Positions 1 through 8,725 of a stretch of DNA of 64,000 nt are shown here, one piece after another. A program made the position numbers and the translations under genes. Source of the stretch: Coprococcus comes ATCC 27758. GTDB taxonomy: Bacteria > Bacillota > Clostridia > Lachnospirales > Lachnospiraceae. The stretch is from NCBI RefSeq assembly GCF_025149785.1, contig NZ_CP102277.1:1922001-1986000 (forward strand), given 5' to 3'. The notes under the pieces were generated by a model, which made no database searches, was not told where the DNA came from, and worked only from the letters and a program-made list of their open reading frames with translations. Position 1 is the stretch's first letter. The number at the start of each line of letters is the position of its first letter.

Positions 1-741
1 CTGGATTTTCTTCATACCCTCATCATCAGCAGGTTCTCCGGAGAAGTAGTAGGTGACTTTGCTGGGTTCTCCCGGGGTGGTTTGTTCGGGGAGGACTCTT
101 CTTAATTGACGGAGGGTGCCTTCGTTGCCGTCTACGAAATGGATTTCTCCCGGGAAGATTTTGCGGAAGGATTGTTTGAAATAGTTGAAGTGAGTACAGC
201 CAAGTACGACTGCAGCATACTGGTTGAGTGTATAGCTCTGAAGGCTGTTTTTCAGGTATTTATCTACTTCCGGGTCCTGGAATCTTCCGGCTTCGGCAAA
301 GCGGACCAGTTTTGGAAGTGGCGCAAGGTCTACTTCGTGTTCAGTATCTACTTTTTCCAGAAGGCTGTGTAATTTTTCTCCGGCTATCGTAACCGGTGTT
401 GCTGTTACCAAGATCCGTTTCTGCATATCCTGATAGAGCTTGAGCGCGCGCTTGACTGCCGGTTCCATACCGACGATCGGTACGGCAAATTCGCCTCTGA
501 ATTCTTTCGTTGCCACGCTGGTTGCCGTATTACAGGCGATTACGATTGCATCAACCTCTTTCGCGATCAGGAAATTCAGAACCTCTTCTACATATCCTTT
601 GATCTGTTCCCTCGTCTTTTCTCCGTATGGAACATGCTTTGTATCCGCATAATATATAAATTCTGCTTCCGGCATCTTTTTCAGTGCGCGGTGAAGCACA
701 GAAAGTCCGCCGATACCTGAATCATATATTCCGATTTTCAT
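1..741 (-). CDS. murI: Glutamate racemase, 3' end outside window
   Basis: Interconverts L- and D-glutamate in the cytoplasm to supply D-Glu for peptidoglycan. The N-terminus reads MKIGIYDSGIGGLSVL, with the family DSGxGG motif. The two catalytic cysteines are seen in VIACNTAT and VVLGCTHF. The 247 codons present run off the left edge with no stop, so the gene is 3' partial, probably lacking only a short tail. The ATG is preceded by GAGGTAAC inside the end of the upstream DUF3877 gene. The 20-bp overlap implies translational coupling. Confidence 0.93.
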   Translation of the reverse strand, partial: MKIGIYDSGIGGLSVLHRALKKMPEAEFIYYADTKHVPYGEKTREQIKGYVEEVLNFLIAKEVDAIVIACNTATSVATKEFRGEFAVPIVGMEPAVKRALKLYQDMQKRILVTATPVTIAGEKLHSLLEKVDTEHEVDLAPLPKLVRFAEAGRFQDPEVDKYLKNSLQSYTLNQYAAVVLGCTHFNYFKQSFRKIFPGEIHFVDGNEGTLRQLRRVLPEQTTPGEPSKVTYYFSGEPADDEGMKKIQ

Positions 742-1306
742 TGGTGTTACCTCGATTTCTTATTTTCTTATCTGGTTTAAATCCAAAATCTGCATAATCT
801 TCCGGCAGGAAACGATGATAAATAATATGGCATCCTTCATCTTTAAAGCAATAATAATACTTGTCTTCTCCCTCTTCAAACCGGATCATCCGGTCAAATT
901 CTCCATTGTCCATAGGTTCTGCCACGATCTTGTCTGAATGAGAACGGAACAATACTTCGATATCTTCCATCGTGCAGCCATGCTTTGCGACAAGTTCCAC
1001 CAGCTCTTTGATAAATTCATTCGGTTTCATATTTTCATGTACATATTCCGATGCTTTTTCCGATAAAGCAAAGCAAAAACGGTCCTTTGCATGTGTAATC
1101 CCGACTTCCCCGAAAATATCTTCTGCTGCTTTCGGAAAATCTGCAAGGAGCTCCTGCATTTCTTCCGAATCTGCATTCGTCTCCATAAAATGATTCAGTG
1201 AACTGAGCGGATAATAAAGCCGGATCATCTCTTTCCGATATCCGAGCTTTGCCTGCTCTTCCTTTACCAGATCGATTAAACTCTTTTCCAAACGCTCGTA
1301 TCCCAT
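722..1306 (-). CDS. DUF3877 family protein
   Basis: A 194-residue cytoplasmic protein beginning MGYERLEKSLIDLVKEEQ, which I recognise as a DUF3877-type Lachnospiraceae protein. No catalytic motif is evident. I chose the start at 1306 because it follows ACAGGAG with suitable spacing; an upstream extension of 18 codons has no such site. Its last codons overlap murI by 20 bp, so the two are probably co-transcribed. The function is unknown. Confidence 0.7.
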   Translation of the reverse strand: MGYERLEKSLIDLVKEEQAKLGYRKEMIRLYYPLSSLNHFMETNADSEEMQELLADFPKAAEDIFGEVGITHAKDRFCFALSEKASEYVHENMKPNEFIKELVELVAKHGCTMEDIEVLFRSHSDKIVAEPMDNGEFDRMIRFEEGEDKYYYCFKDEGCHIIYHRFLPEDYADFGFKPDKKIRNRGNTNENRNI

Positions 1307-1541
1307 ATATATTAAAACTCCTGTCTTGATAAAATTATGTAAGTCTGCTGCTGCAAACAAAAATATTTTATCACATTCTTTCCATTTTCGCCACTCACAC
1401 CGTTGAAGAATTCCCTTATTTTCGTTATCATAAAAGAAATATACATTATTTTCAGTATAAAAGACTCTTCAAGAATATAAACACAATTTGGAAAACAGGA
1501 ATCGAAACTTAAATATCCAGATACCTGGGAGGTTAAGACAC

Positions 1542-2921
1542 ATGGATGAACAGACAATCAGACAGCGGATTTCCACACAGCGTGATTTTTTTGCAACCGG
1601 CGCAACACTTCCGCTTTCTTTTCGATTAAAACAATTAGAACAGCTAAAACTTGCACTCAAACGCCATGAACAAGATCTGTACACAGCACTAAAAGCGGAT
1701 CTTGGAAAAAGCCGGATGGAAAGCTATATGTGCGAAATCGGTCTGACGCTTTCCGAGCTTACCTGGATGCAAAAGCATTTACCAAAGCTGATGCGCTGTA
1801 AAACCGTCCCTACTCCGCTGGCACACTTCGCCGCCAAAAGCTTTCAATCGCCATCCCCCTACGGAACCGTACTGATCATGAGTCCCTGGAATTACCCGGT
1901 ACTCCTCACTTTAGAACCGCTGATCGATGCGCTCGCCGCCGGAAATACCGTCATCCTGAAGCCAAGCGCTTACGCTCCACACACCAGTCAGATTCTGAGT
2001 CAGCTTCTCAAGAAATGCTATCCGCCGGAATATGTAACGATGATCACCGGAGGCCGGGAAGAAAATCAGGCGCTCTTAAACCAGCGTTTTGACAAAATCT
2101 TTTTCACCGGAGGAAAAACGGTTGGAAAAGAAGTCCTTCGTCATGCTGCCGAATACCTGACTCCCGTCACTCTGGAGCTTGGTGGGAAAAGCCCGTGCAT
2201 CGTGGATTCCACGGCGAAAATTTCTCTCACCGCAAGACGGATCGTATTCGGAAAATACCTCAACTGCGGACAGACCTGCGTTGCCCCGGATTATATCCTC
2301 TGCGATGCTTCTGTTCGAAACCAGCTGCTTCAGGCACTAGAAAAAGAAATCCACCGGCAGTTTGGCAAACAGCCTCTTCAAAATCCGGATTATGGGAAAA
2401 TCATCAACGAAAAACATTTTCACCGGTTGCAGAACCTGATTGCTGCCGACAAGCTGGTCTGTGGAGGTGAGTCCGATCCGTCTGCCCTGCGCATTGCCCC
2501 GACCATCCTAAAAGATGTCATCTGGGACGATCCGGTCATGGGCGAAGAAATTTTCGGACCGATTCTTCCGGTACTTACCTATTCTGACCTGAATGATGCA
2601 ATCCGGCAGGTCGAATCCCATCCCCACCCGCTTGCACTCTATCTTTTCACCGAAGATCCTGCTGCCAAAAAGAAAGTCCTTGCCAGATGTCATTTTGGCG
2701 GCGGCTGCATCAACGATACCATCATCCACCTCGCCACCAGCCAGATGCCGTTCGGCGGTGTCGGAGAAAGCGGAATGGGATGCTATCATGGGAAAGAAGG
2801 ATTTGAATGCTTCACACATCAGAGAAGCATAGTCGATAAGAAAACCTGGATGGATCTCCCGATCCGGTATCAGAAGTACCGGTTCTGGAAAGAAAAAATG
2901 CTGAGAGTCTTCCTGCGCTAG
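1542..2921 (+). CDS. NAD(P)-dependent aldehyde dehydrogenase, class 3 type
   Basis: Oxidises an aldehyde to the acid, or works in reverse, using NAD(P). It is about 459 residues, the shorter length usual for class 3 ALDHs without an extended N-terminus. Visible motifs are SPWNYPVLL near the nucleotide site, FFTGG, the general-base glutamate in LELGGKSP and the nucleophilic cysteine in NCGQTCVAPDY. The C-terminal PFGGVGESGMG loop is intact. The ATG at 1542 follows GGGAGGTTAAG; an in-frame ATG at 1488 lacks a ribosome site. It stands alone, divergent from DUF3877/murI. The substrate is not predictable. Confidence 0.9.
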   Translation: MDEQTIRQRISTQRDFFATGATLPLSFRLKQLEQLKLALKRHEQDLYTALKADLGKSRMESYMCEIGLTLSELTWMQKHLPKLMRCKTVPTPLAHFAAKSFQSPSPYGTVLIMSPWNYPVLLTLEPLIDALAAGNTVILKPSAYAPHTSQILSQLLKKCYPPEYVTMITGGREENQALLNQRFDKIFFTGGKTVGKEVLRHAAEYLTPVTLELGGKSPCIVDSTAKISLTARRIVFGKYLNCGQTCVAPDYILCDASVRNQLLQALEKEIHRQFGKQPLQNPDYGKIINEKHFHRLQNLIAADKLVCGGESDPSALRIAPTILKDVIWDDPVMGEEIFGPILPVLTYSDLNDAIRQVESHPHPLALYLFTEDPAAKKKVLARCHFGGGCINDTIIHLATSQMPFGGVGESGMGCYHGKEGFECFTHQRSIVDKKTWMDLPIRYQKYRFWKEKMLRVFLR

Positions 2922-3104
2922 GATTAGCGCGGGAAGAGCTTCCCAGCAGATATAACATCAAGAACTTCCCTTCTCAATCAGACACTGATGTTCTATCACA
3001 TCAAAAGGGCTCCTCATCATAAATATCTGCCGCAATTATCCAGAATGCTCTGTACTCCCCGCAAATCGAATATTGAAATTCCAGGAAATTATTTCTGGAT
3101 AATA

Positions 3105-3659
3105 TCAGCACTTTTCACTCAGACATGTTCTGAGGCACTTGCATACGATCTTCCATATCGCCCATCCGATAAACATCCCAACTGTATTTGTTACCACATC
3201 ATCCAATTGTAAATATCCTCTCTGCGTAATATGCTGTGTGATCTCTATACCACAGGAACATAAAAAACCAATCAGCACACATTTCCAACCGCTTCTGACT
3301 TGTTTAAAAACTATTGGTAACAATACACCAAAAGGAATAAACATAATAATATTCTCAATAAACATAGCATGCATATGGAAAGAATGTCCCCATGTTTCAA
3401 ATAACACTAAACTAATTTCTTTCCTGCTCCCCGCTTCTCTTGAAAAAAAGACAGTCTGAAAGGTAACAATAATATAGGCAATAAATAATAACCACGCAAT
3501 TCTATATTTTTTATTAATTCCATTATCCTTTTCCTGCTTTTGAGAACCTTTCTCATACACCCAACTAATAAAAAGTACAAGACAAGCACTAAAAATGATT
3601 GCCGGAATCAGCCACATTACTGGTTGATTAAAATCTTGAATTATTATTTTTTTGTACAA
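3105..3659 (-). CDS. VanZ-like membrane protein
   Basis: A 184-residue integral membrane protein. The VanZ-family core is visible: a helix ending in ENIIMFIPFGVLLP, another ending in GIEITQHITQRG, then LQLDDVVTNTVGMFIGW. VanZ homologues are linked with low-level teicoplanin resistance in some bacteria, but most chromosomal copies have no known role. The probable start is TTG at 3659, preceded by GGAAGGTGATT; the first internal ATG has no site. It appears to be monocistronic. Confidence 0.8.
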   Translation of the reverse strand: MYKKIIIQDFNQPVMWLIPAIIFSACLVLFISWVYEKGSQKQEKDNGINKKYRIAWLLFIAYIIVTFQTVFFSREAGSRKEISLVLFETWGHSFHMHAMFIENIIMFIPFGVLLPIVFKQVRSGWKCVLIGFLCSCGIEITQHITQRGYLQLDDVVTNTVGMFIGWAIWKIVCKCLRTCLSEKC

Positions 3660-3866
3660 CTTGATTTTTAATCACCTTCCTTTTTAGTATCATATCAAAT
3701 CAATTATTTTAGATATTTTTATTCTTTCTTCTTTCAACAGGCTCACTTCAATTACAACAATGGTATCGCATACTTTTTCATTTTGTGCCTCCAAACGATT
3801 TTACCACTTATCCAAGATTGTTTTCAATATTATCTTTTAGTAATAATTATATCCTAAAATAAATTT

Positions 3867-3968
3867 CTAAATTCCACCTCTTCGTCTCGGAATGAATGAC
3901 TCATCCTTGTCCACAGCTTTGTTCTTATATTTTCTGATGCTTCTTCTGTTTTTTATTGCTTCGATCAT
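3867..3968 (-). pseudogene. Nitroreductase-family N-terminal stub
   Basis: Thirty-three codons begin MIEAIKNRRSIRKYKNKAVD, which is the classic start of an FMN-dependent nitroreductase with the phosphate-binding RRSIRKY stretch. The reading frame then turns into an unrelated basic tail and stops. The remaining roughly 130-150 residues of the family are absent, so this is a 3'-deleted remnant. It still has GAGG ahead of its ATG. It lies in a 630-bp zone between VanZ and DUF2752 that holds only gene debris. Confidence 0.6.
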
Positions 3969-4041
3969 TTTTCCTCATATTCTCCTTAACCTCGTCCGGT
4001 ACATCGATCAGACCGAACCGGTAGAACATTCCGTATATGAT
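3925..4041 (-). pseudogene. C-terminal fragment of an unidentified gene
   Basis: An open frame of 38 codons entering at about 4041 and ending in a lysine-rich tail (EVKENMRKNDRSNKKQKKHQ). It partly overlaps the nitroreductase stub in another frame. Just upstream the sequence changes to TTAGGGTGTCAAAATAG, which looks like the end of the insertion-sequence remnant. The fragment may therefore be the tail of a gene cut by that insertion. I do not recognise the family. Confidence 0.3.
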
Positions 4042-4113
4042 TAGGGTGTCAAAATAGTAAAAAAAGTTGCGATATTTTGATAAAGTTTTACAGTTAAAGC
4101 ACCTAAATCCGTT

Positions 4114-4227
4114 ATGCCTAACTTAACGAAATATGTTAAAAATGATAACATTATTTATGTTGTAGAAAAATACTGGGTAAAAAAGAAAGTCACTTATGTG
4201 GAAGATAAGCGACATTTGTTTTTATGA
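4114..4227 (+). pseudogene. Transposase N-terminal remnant (IS1634/IS4-like)
   Basis: A 37-codon frame beginning MPNLTKYVKNDNIIYVVEKY followed by WVKKKVTYVEDKRH. This resembles the N-terminus of IS1634-type transposases, which often start MPxxTKK..G..YVYE..SYWDKEKK. The rest of the transposase, including the DDE domain, is missing. About 70 bp upstream, the AGGGTGTCAAAATAG sequence could be the element end. The family match is from memory and the fragment is short. Confidence 0.35.
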
Positions 4228-4236
4228 TTAATCCAA

Positions 4237-4281
4237 AAAAGTGCCGCTCCATCATCGTTTTGATGACTTCGCGGCACTTTT
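4237..4281. terminator. Bidirectional terminator hairpin
   Basis: An 11-bp perfect stem (AAAAGTGCCGC / GCGGCACTTTT) with a second inner ATCATC/GATGA pairing. T-runs lie on both sides, so it can end the minus-strand DUF2752 transcript and any rightward transcript from the IS remnant. Confidence 0.75.
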
Positions 4282-4291
4282 ATATACTCTA

Positions 4292-4723
4292 CTATAAATA
4301 ATTTCTTCCACTTCTAATTATCTCCCACACCCGGTATCCCACGCTTCCATAGTAATAACTCATCGGAGCATCTCCCGGAAAATACCTTACCATTCGGTAC
4401 ACATAATATAGAATCAGTCCTACACACAGAAGAATCACCCATTTTCCAAGACTCTTCGTTTCTTTTCTCTGTATGTATCTCCGCACGCCAAACCATCCCA
4501 CCAGAATAATCACACCATAAATAAACGGATGCATTTTCCATGCCCCGGCAAAGTCCCCTCGCAGCACCATAAACATCGCTCTTGTAAGCCCGCATCCCGG
4601 ACAAGGAAATCCCGTCATGATCACCATTGGACACAGACTGTATAAAAACTTTCTTCCTATAACAAAATAAATTGCAAATAGAAGAATCGCAATGCGGATA
4701 TTCCATAAGTCCTGTAAAAGCAT
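4292..4723 (-). CDS. DUF2752 membrane protein
   Basis: A 143-residue membrane protein with the DUF2752 signature FPCPGCGLTRA directly after the first hydrophobic segment, then two further hydrophobic helices. The CPxCG motif suggests metal or redox chemistry at the membrane, but no function is established. I prefer the start at 4723 because AGGAATAAAG precedes it closely. A longer frame opening at 4786 overlaps the Rpn gene by 14 bp and has no convincing ribosome site. Confidence 0.75.
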   Translation of the reverse strand: MLLQDLWNIRIAILLFAIYFVIGRKFLYSLCPMVIMTGFPCPGCGLTRAMFMVLRGDFAGAWKMHPFIYGVIILVGWFGVRRYIQRKETKSLGKWVILLCVGLILYYVYRMVRYFPGDAPMSYYYGSVGYRVWEIIRSGRNYL

Positions 4724-4772
4724 CTTTATTCCTGCTATTAATCTATTTTTCACAAAAGTGTTCCCAACTTTC

Positions 4773-5777
4773 TTATTGAGGTGCATCTTTTTTCAAAATA
4801 TCCTGCACATAATCAATCGGTCTTTTTACTGCTTCCGAAATCATATCATCTGTAAAATCCATTTCATGTAAACTCCAGATAAATTTAACAGTTGTCTCCT
4901 CCTGTCCTATCTCTCGCCCTTCTATTCTACCTTCTTCTCTTCCCTCTTTTCTTCCTTCTTCTCTTCCTCGTCTAACCAACACATCACTAAATCCCGTCAT
5001 CGTCATAGCCACATCCTCCTTAAATTCCTCTTCCCATTCAATATGTGAATATGTCTCTATTTCTTCTATATTTCCCACAAATACCTGATTAAGATAATCA
5101 AATATCCCTCTCTCTTCTGATTTTTCTCCCATCCGGATAACAATTACACTCATCAGGTCATAATCTTCTTCCGGTTCGTCCGTCTCTCCCAGAATATCTT
5201 CTTTCCTTATTCGGTATTCTGTCATTGTATTCCTTAATTTTACCGGTACATCCTCCAGACAGATCCAGATTGAATAACACTTCTCCAGATCTGCATAATT
5301 TGTCTTTCCAGTTGTCACTCCAAGCTGACTGCTCAAATCCCTTGCGACATAATAAAGTCCTCTTTTTATAATGGGATAGGTTGGATTCTTCGGCGTATAA
5401 CTTTTCTGTCCTTCAAGATCAATATGAAGATTCACCAAAATATTTTCCTCTGAAAGCTTCGGATTGCGAATCCTAAACTTTGAATCAAACCGAATCAGCT
5501 TATCCGAACCTCCAGAAAGTTCTGTATCTTCGCCCCGTATCCGATATTCATCCGTCTCCGAAACTGGAGCATCACTGACAACCTCATCTGATGTAATCGA
5601 TGCCAGATCCAGACAATTCAAGATCTCTTCCTGAGAACACCCTTCAAATTCCGGAATCACCATCTCCATAATCGGCACAATGATCTCTTTGCTCTTAAAG
5701 AGTTTCTTCACGCCCTTGTCATACTCTGCGCCAATATTTACAGATGATGCAATGTCGTATTTTGTCTCTATTTTCAT
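4773..5777 (-). CDS. Rpn/PD-(D/E)XK nuclease family transposase-like protein
   Basis: A 334-residue protein of the recombination-promoting nuclease (Rpn)/YhgA-like group. The nuclease core includes RFDSKFRIR and NLHIDLEGQK, consistent with a PD-(D/E)XK fold, followed by KRGLYYVARDLSSQ. Near residues 270-292 is a highly charged run of GREEGR-type repeats that is a hallmark of this family. Members nick or cut DNA and are usually scattered as multiple genomic copies. The adjacent gene debris fits a recombination-prone locus. Confidence 0.75.
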   Translation of the reverse strand: MKIETKYDIASSVNIGAEYDKGVKKLFKSKEIIVPIMEMVIPEFEGCSQEEILNCLDLASITSDEVVSDAPVSETDEYRIRGEDTELSGGSDKLIRFDSKFRIRNPKLSEENILVNLHIDLEGQKSYTPKNPTYPIIKRGLYYVARDLSSQLGVTTGKTNYADLEKCYSIWICLEDVPVKLRNTMTEYRIRKEDILGETDEPEEDYDLMSVIVIRMGEKSEERGIFDYLNQVFVGNIEEIETYSHIEWEEEFKEDVAMTMTGFSDVLVRRGREEGRKEGREEGRIEGREIGQEETTVKFIWSLHEMDFTDDMISEAVKRPIDYVQDILKKDAPQ

Positions 5778-5936
5778 TTCTATTTTGGATGATTTTCCAC
5801 CTAACCGTCAACCAATAAATTTTCTTTTCCTTCTCCATTTTTTCTATTATAACATACCCCACGATATTCTAAAAATTAAATTTTCCTAACTTTCTCTTTC
5901 CATCCTTTCATCCTTCCGCAGTCGAATGAACTCAAT

Positions 5937-6018
5937 AAAAAAAAGGATCCGGATGCATTTGCAGAAGCCTAAGAAAAACTTGTTCTTAGCCTCCGAAACA
6001 GCATCCGGATCCTTTTTT
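5937..6018 (-). terminator. Terminator of the rnf operon
   Basis: A long hairpin with a GGATCCGGATGC / GCATCCGGATCC stem flanked by an A8 run and a T6 run, so the helix extends through the A/T tracts. An inner CTAAGAA/TTCTTAG stem sits in the loop. It follows the rnfB stop by about 10 bp. Confidence 0.9.
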
Positions 6019-6028
6019 CATTATTTAT

Positions 6029-6820
6029 TTACTTAATGATCTTCTTCGGACATTTCTCCGCACATTTTCCACAGTTTGTACATTTTTCCGGATCAATGTG
6101 TGCGATGTTATCTACTACATGTACTGCATCAGATTCACATACTTTTTCACACATCTTACATCCGATACATCCTACGGAACATACGCTCATAACGTCTTTT
6201 CCTTTATCTTTTGAGCTGCACTGTACGAGATGCTTCTGTTCATAAGGTACAAGCTCGATCAGATGTTTTGGACAGGTGGCGATACATTTACCACAGGCTT
6301 TACATGCTTCTTTGTCGACTACTGCAATTCCATCTACGATATGGATTGCATCGAACGGACATGCCTTTACGCAGCTTCCGAAACCAAGGCATCCGAAAGA
6401 ACATCCTTTTGGTCCGCCATTCTGCATCATGGCTGCCATCTGGCAATCTGTAATTCCTGTATAATCATATGCCTGTTTTGCTTTTTCGCAGGTTCCTGCA
6501 CATTTTACAAATGCAACTTCGTGTACGCTTTCACCGGCTTCTTCGCCCATGATCGCTGCGATCTTGGCTGCTACCGGAGCACCGCCGACCGGGCACTGTC
6601 CTACCGGAGCTTCTCCTTTTGCGATAGCTGCTGCAAGACCGGAACATCCGGCATATCCACATCCACCACAGTTGTTACCCGGAAGTTCTGCGAGAATCGC
6701 TTCTTCTTTTTCATCTACTTCAACTGCAAATTTCTTGCCTGCAATTCCAAGGAAGACACCGATGAATACGCCGGTACCGCCTACGATAAGTGCAGCAATC
6801 AATACTCCTGTTATACTCAT
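6029..6820 (-). CDS. rnfB: Rnf complex subunit B, ferredoxin-type Fe-S protein
   Basis: Electron-entry subunit of the Rnf ferredoxin:NAD+ oxidoreductase. One N-terminal transmembrane helix (about residues 4-26) is followed by the 4Fe-4S motif NNCGGCGYAGC. Several ferredoxin-like clusters then follow (CVKACPFDA, CKACGKCIATCPK, CIGCKMCEKVC, CTNCGKCAEKCPK). It is the last gene of the operon, starts 18 bp after rnfA with AAGGAGG upstream, and is followed immediately by the terminator. All cluster cysteines appear present. Confidence 0.95.
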   Translation of the reverse strand: MSITGVLIAALIVGGTGVFIGVFLGIAGKKFAVEVDEKEEAILAELPGNNCGGCGYAGCSGLAAAIAKGEAPVGQCPVGGAPVAAKIAAIMGEEAGESVHEVAFVKCAGTCEKAKQAYDYTGITDCQMAAMMQNGGPKGCSFGCLGFGSCVKACPFDAIHIVDGIAVVDKEACKACGKCIATCPKHLIELVPYEQKHLVQCSSKDKGKDVMSVCSVGCIGCKMCEKVCESDAVHVVDNIAHIDPEKCTNCGKCAEKCPKKIIK

Positions 6821-6838
6821 AACACGGTCCTCCTTCTG

Positions 6839-7414
6839 TTAAATGATTCCTGAGAATCCAAAGAACGCGATGGACATCAGTGCTGCTGTAAGCAGTACGA
6901 TCGGAGTTCCCTGGAAAGACTCACTGATATCGTTGTATTCGATCTTCTCACGGATACCAGCCATGATCACGATCGCGATCGTGAATCCGACTGCTGTGGA
7001 GAATCCGTATACAACACCTTCAAGAATGTTATATCCTTTTGTTACACAGTTCAGTGATACACCAAGTACTGCACAGTTTGTTGTGATCAACGGGAGATAT
7101 ACACCAAGTGCATTATAAAGCGGAGGCATAACCTTCTTGAGGAACATTTCTACAAACTGAACGAGTGCTGCGATAACCAGGATAAATACGATGGTCTGCA
7201 GATACTCAAATCCTGTCGGATGTAAGATGAACTGGTAGATCGCACCGGTAATGAAAGATGCGATTGTAATAACGAAAACAACTGCGCCGCCCATGCCGGC
7301 TGCTGTCTCAATTTTCTTAGAAACACCAAGGAAAGGACAGATACCGAGGAACTGGCTGAGTACGACGTTGTTAACAAGCGCCGAACCAACTGCTATAATA
7401 AGTAATTCTTTCAT
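6839..7414 (-). CDS. rnfA: Rnf complex subunit A, membrane protein
   Basis: A 191-residue hydrophobic subunit with about six transmembrane helices, homologous to RnfE and NqrE. NNVVLSQFLGICPFLG and TTNCAVLGVSL carry the paired cysteine segments that hold a membrane-embedded iron centre in this family. It starts after AGGAGGGAG and is tightly packed with rnfE (14 bp) and rnfB (18 bp). Confidence 0.95.
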   Translation of the reverse strand: MKELLIIAVGSALVNNVVLSQFLGICPFLGVSKKIETAAGMGGAVVFVITIASFITGAIYQFILHPTGFEYLQTIVFILVIAALVQFVEMFLKKVMPPLYNALGVYLPLITTNCAVLGVSLNCVTKGYNILEGVVYGFSTAVGFTIAIVIMAGIREKIEYNDISESFQGTPIVLLTAALMSIAFFGFSGII

Positions 7415-7428
7415 CTCTTATCTCCCTC

Positions 7429-8130
7429 CTATTCCTTTTCCTGACCTGTCGGGAACACGTGTCCGTCGCATCCGCCGCATGAAGCGCATCCGCCTTCACA
7501 GCATCCCTGCGCTTTGACAACTTTCTTTCCTTTTGCTTCCAGTTTCTTCATGATCTTGTTACGTGCCGCAACAAGGAATGCAAGGACAAGGAATGCACCA
7601 GGAGCAAGGATGAAAATAGTAACAGGTTCGTAGATATCAGGCATAACCTGAAATCCGAATAATTTTCCGGAACCAATCAGCTCTCTGACGATACCGATGC
7701 AGGTAAGACCAAGTGTGAATCCAAGTCCCATACCAATACCATCAAATACAGATGGAAGGACCGGGTTCTTTGATGCATATGCTTCTGCACGTCCAAGGAT
7801 GATACAGTTAACTACGATCAGAGGAATATATACACCAAGTGATGCATAAAGACTAGGTACAAAACCTTCCAGAAGGAACTGTACCACGGTAACAAGTGTT
7901 GCTACAACTACGATAAATGCCGGCATACGAACCGAATCCGGAATGATCTTACGCAGCATGGAAATCAAAAGGTTTGAGAAAATCAATACCACTGTGGTAG
8001 AAAGTCCCATACCAATACCGTTGATTGCGGATGTTGTAACCGCCAGTGTCGGACACATACCAAGCATCATAACAAAGGTCGGGTTTTCTTTTACAAGACC
8101 GTTATAAAGTCTTTCTGTACATTTATTCAT
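7429..8130 (-). CDS. rnfE: Rnf complex subunit E with Cys-rich tail
   Basis: Polytopic subunit with about six helices. The conserved stretches NPTFVMMLGMCPTLAV and VVNCIILGRAEAYA carry the paired cysteine motifs. The C-terminus carries an extra glycine/cysteine-rich tail (CCEGGCASCGGCDGH) not needed for the core fold. Among the alternative starts, ATG at 8130 has AGGAGG at 8 nt, while GTG at 8136 lies too close. It overlaps rnfG by 8 bp. Confidence 0.95.
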   Translation of the reverse strand: MNKCTERLYNGLVKENPTFVMMLGMCPTLAVTTSAINGIGMGLSTTVVLIFSNLLISMLRKIIPDSVRMPAFIVVVATLVTVVQFLLEGFVPSLYASLGVYIPLIVVNCIILGRAEAYASKNPVLPSVFDGIGMGLGFTLGLTCIGIVRELIGSGKLFGFQVMPDIYEPVTIFILAPGAFLVLAFLVAARNKIMKKLEAKGKKVVKAQGCCEGGCASCGGCDGHVFPTGQEKE

Positions 8131-8725
8131 TTCCACTACCTCCTAACGCTGTCTGGTAATATCCAAGTGCTGTGTTGACAGCTCCTGTGACTGCACGGGA
8201 AGTGATGGTTGCACCACTCAAAGCATCGATCGGCTGTCCGTCTCCGCCATCTTTGGATACATAGAATTTTTCAGCCTGCTGTCCTGCAAACTGATTGTAA
8301 AAGCTTGGTTCTTTCGCACGCATACCAAGACCTGCTGTCTCGCTGATGGAAAGGAAAGAAATGCCATTTACCGTACCGTCACTCATGATACCGACTGTGA
8401 TCTGGATATCTCCGCCGTAACCATCTTTGTCTGTTACTGTTATAACATAACCAGCTTCGCTTCCATCCATAACAGCAGAATAGACTTCATCTACTGTTGC
8501 ATTCGTTCCCATCTTTTTGATTGCTTCTTTGGCTGCTTTCTGATCTACGTCCATTGCCTCAAAGGAATCTGCTTCCGGATAAACGGCCTGACAGGCTTCC
8601 TGTTTCTGCTTTGCCTGTGTCTGTGCGATTGGACCTTTTGTCACTTCGTAAGCAGCTCCAAGTACCAGACCAGATACAACGGTGATTGCTGCAAGGATCA
8701 GTGTATTTTTGATAATCTTATTCAT
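8123..8725 (-). CDS. rnfG: Rnf complex subunit G, covalent FMN protein
   Basis: A 200-residue subunit with one N-terminal membrane helix and an FMN-binding domain. The flavinylation motif DALSGATITSRAV is intact, so FMN should be attached to its second threonine by a flavin transferase encoded elsewhere. Its ATG overlaps the rnfD stop (TAATG), showing translational coupling. Confidence 0.95.
   Translation of the reverse strand: MNKIIKNTLILAAITVVSGLVLGAAYEVTKGPIAQTQAKQKQEACQAVYPEADSFEAMDVDQKAAKEAIKKMGTNATVDEVYSAVMDGSEAGYVITVTDKDGYGGDIQITVGIMSDGTVNGISFLSISETAGLGMRAKEPSFYNQFAGQQAEKFYVSKDGGDGQPIDALSGATITSRAVTGAVNTALGYYQTALGGSGNE

Noticed and set aside
6230-6853. A 207-codon plus-strand frame inside rnfB
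   Set aside because: Cysteine/phenylalanine-rich antisense of the Fe-S cluster repeats, not a protein family.
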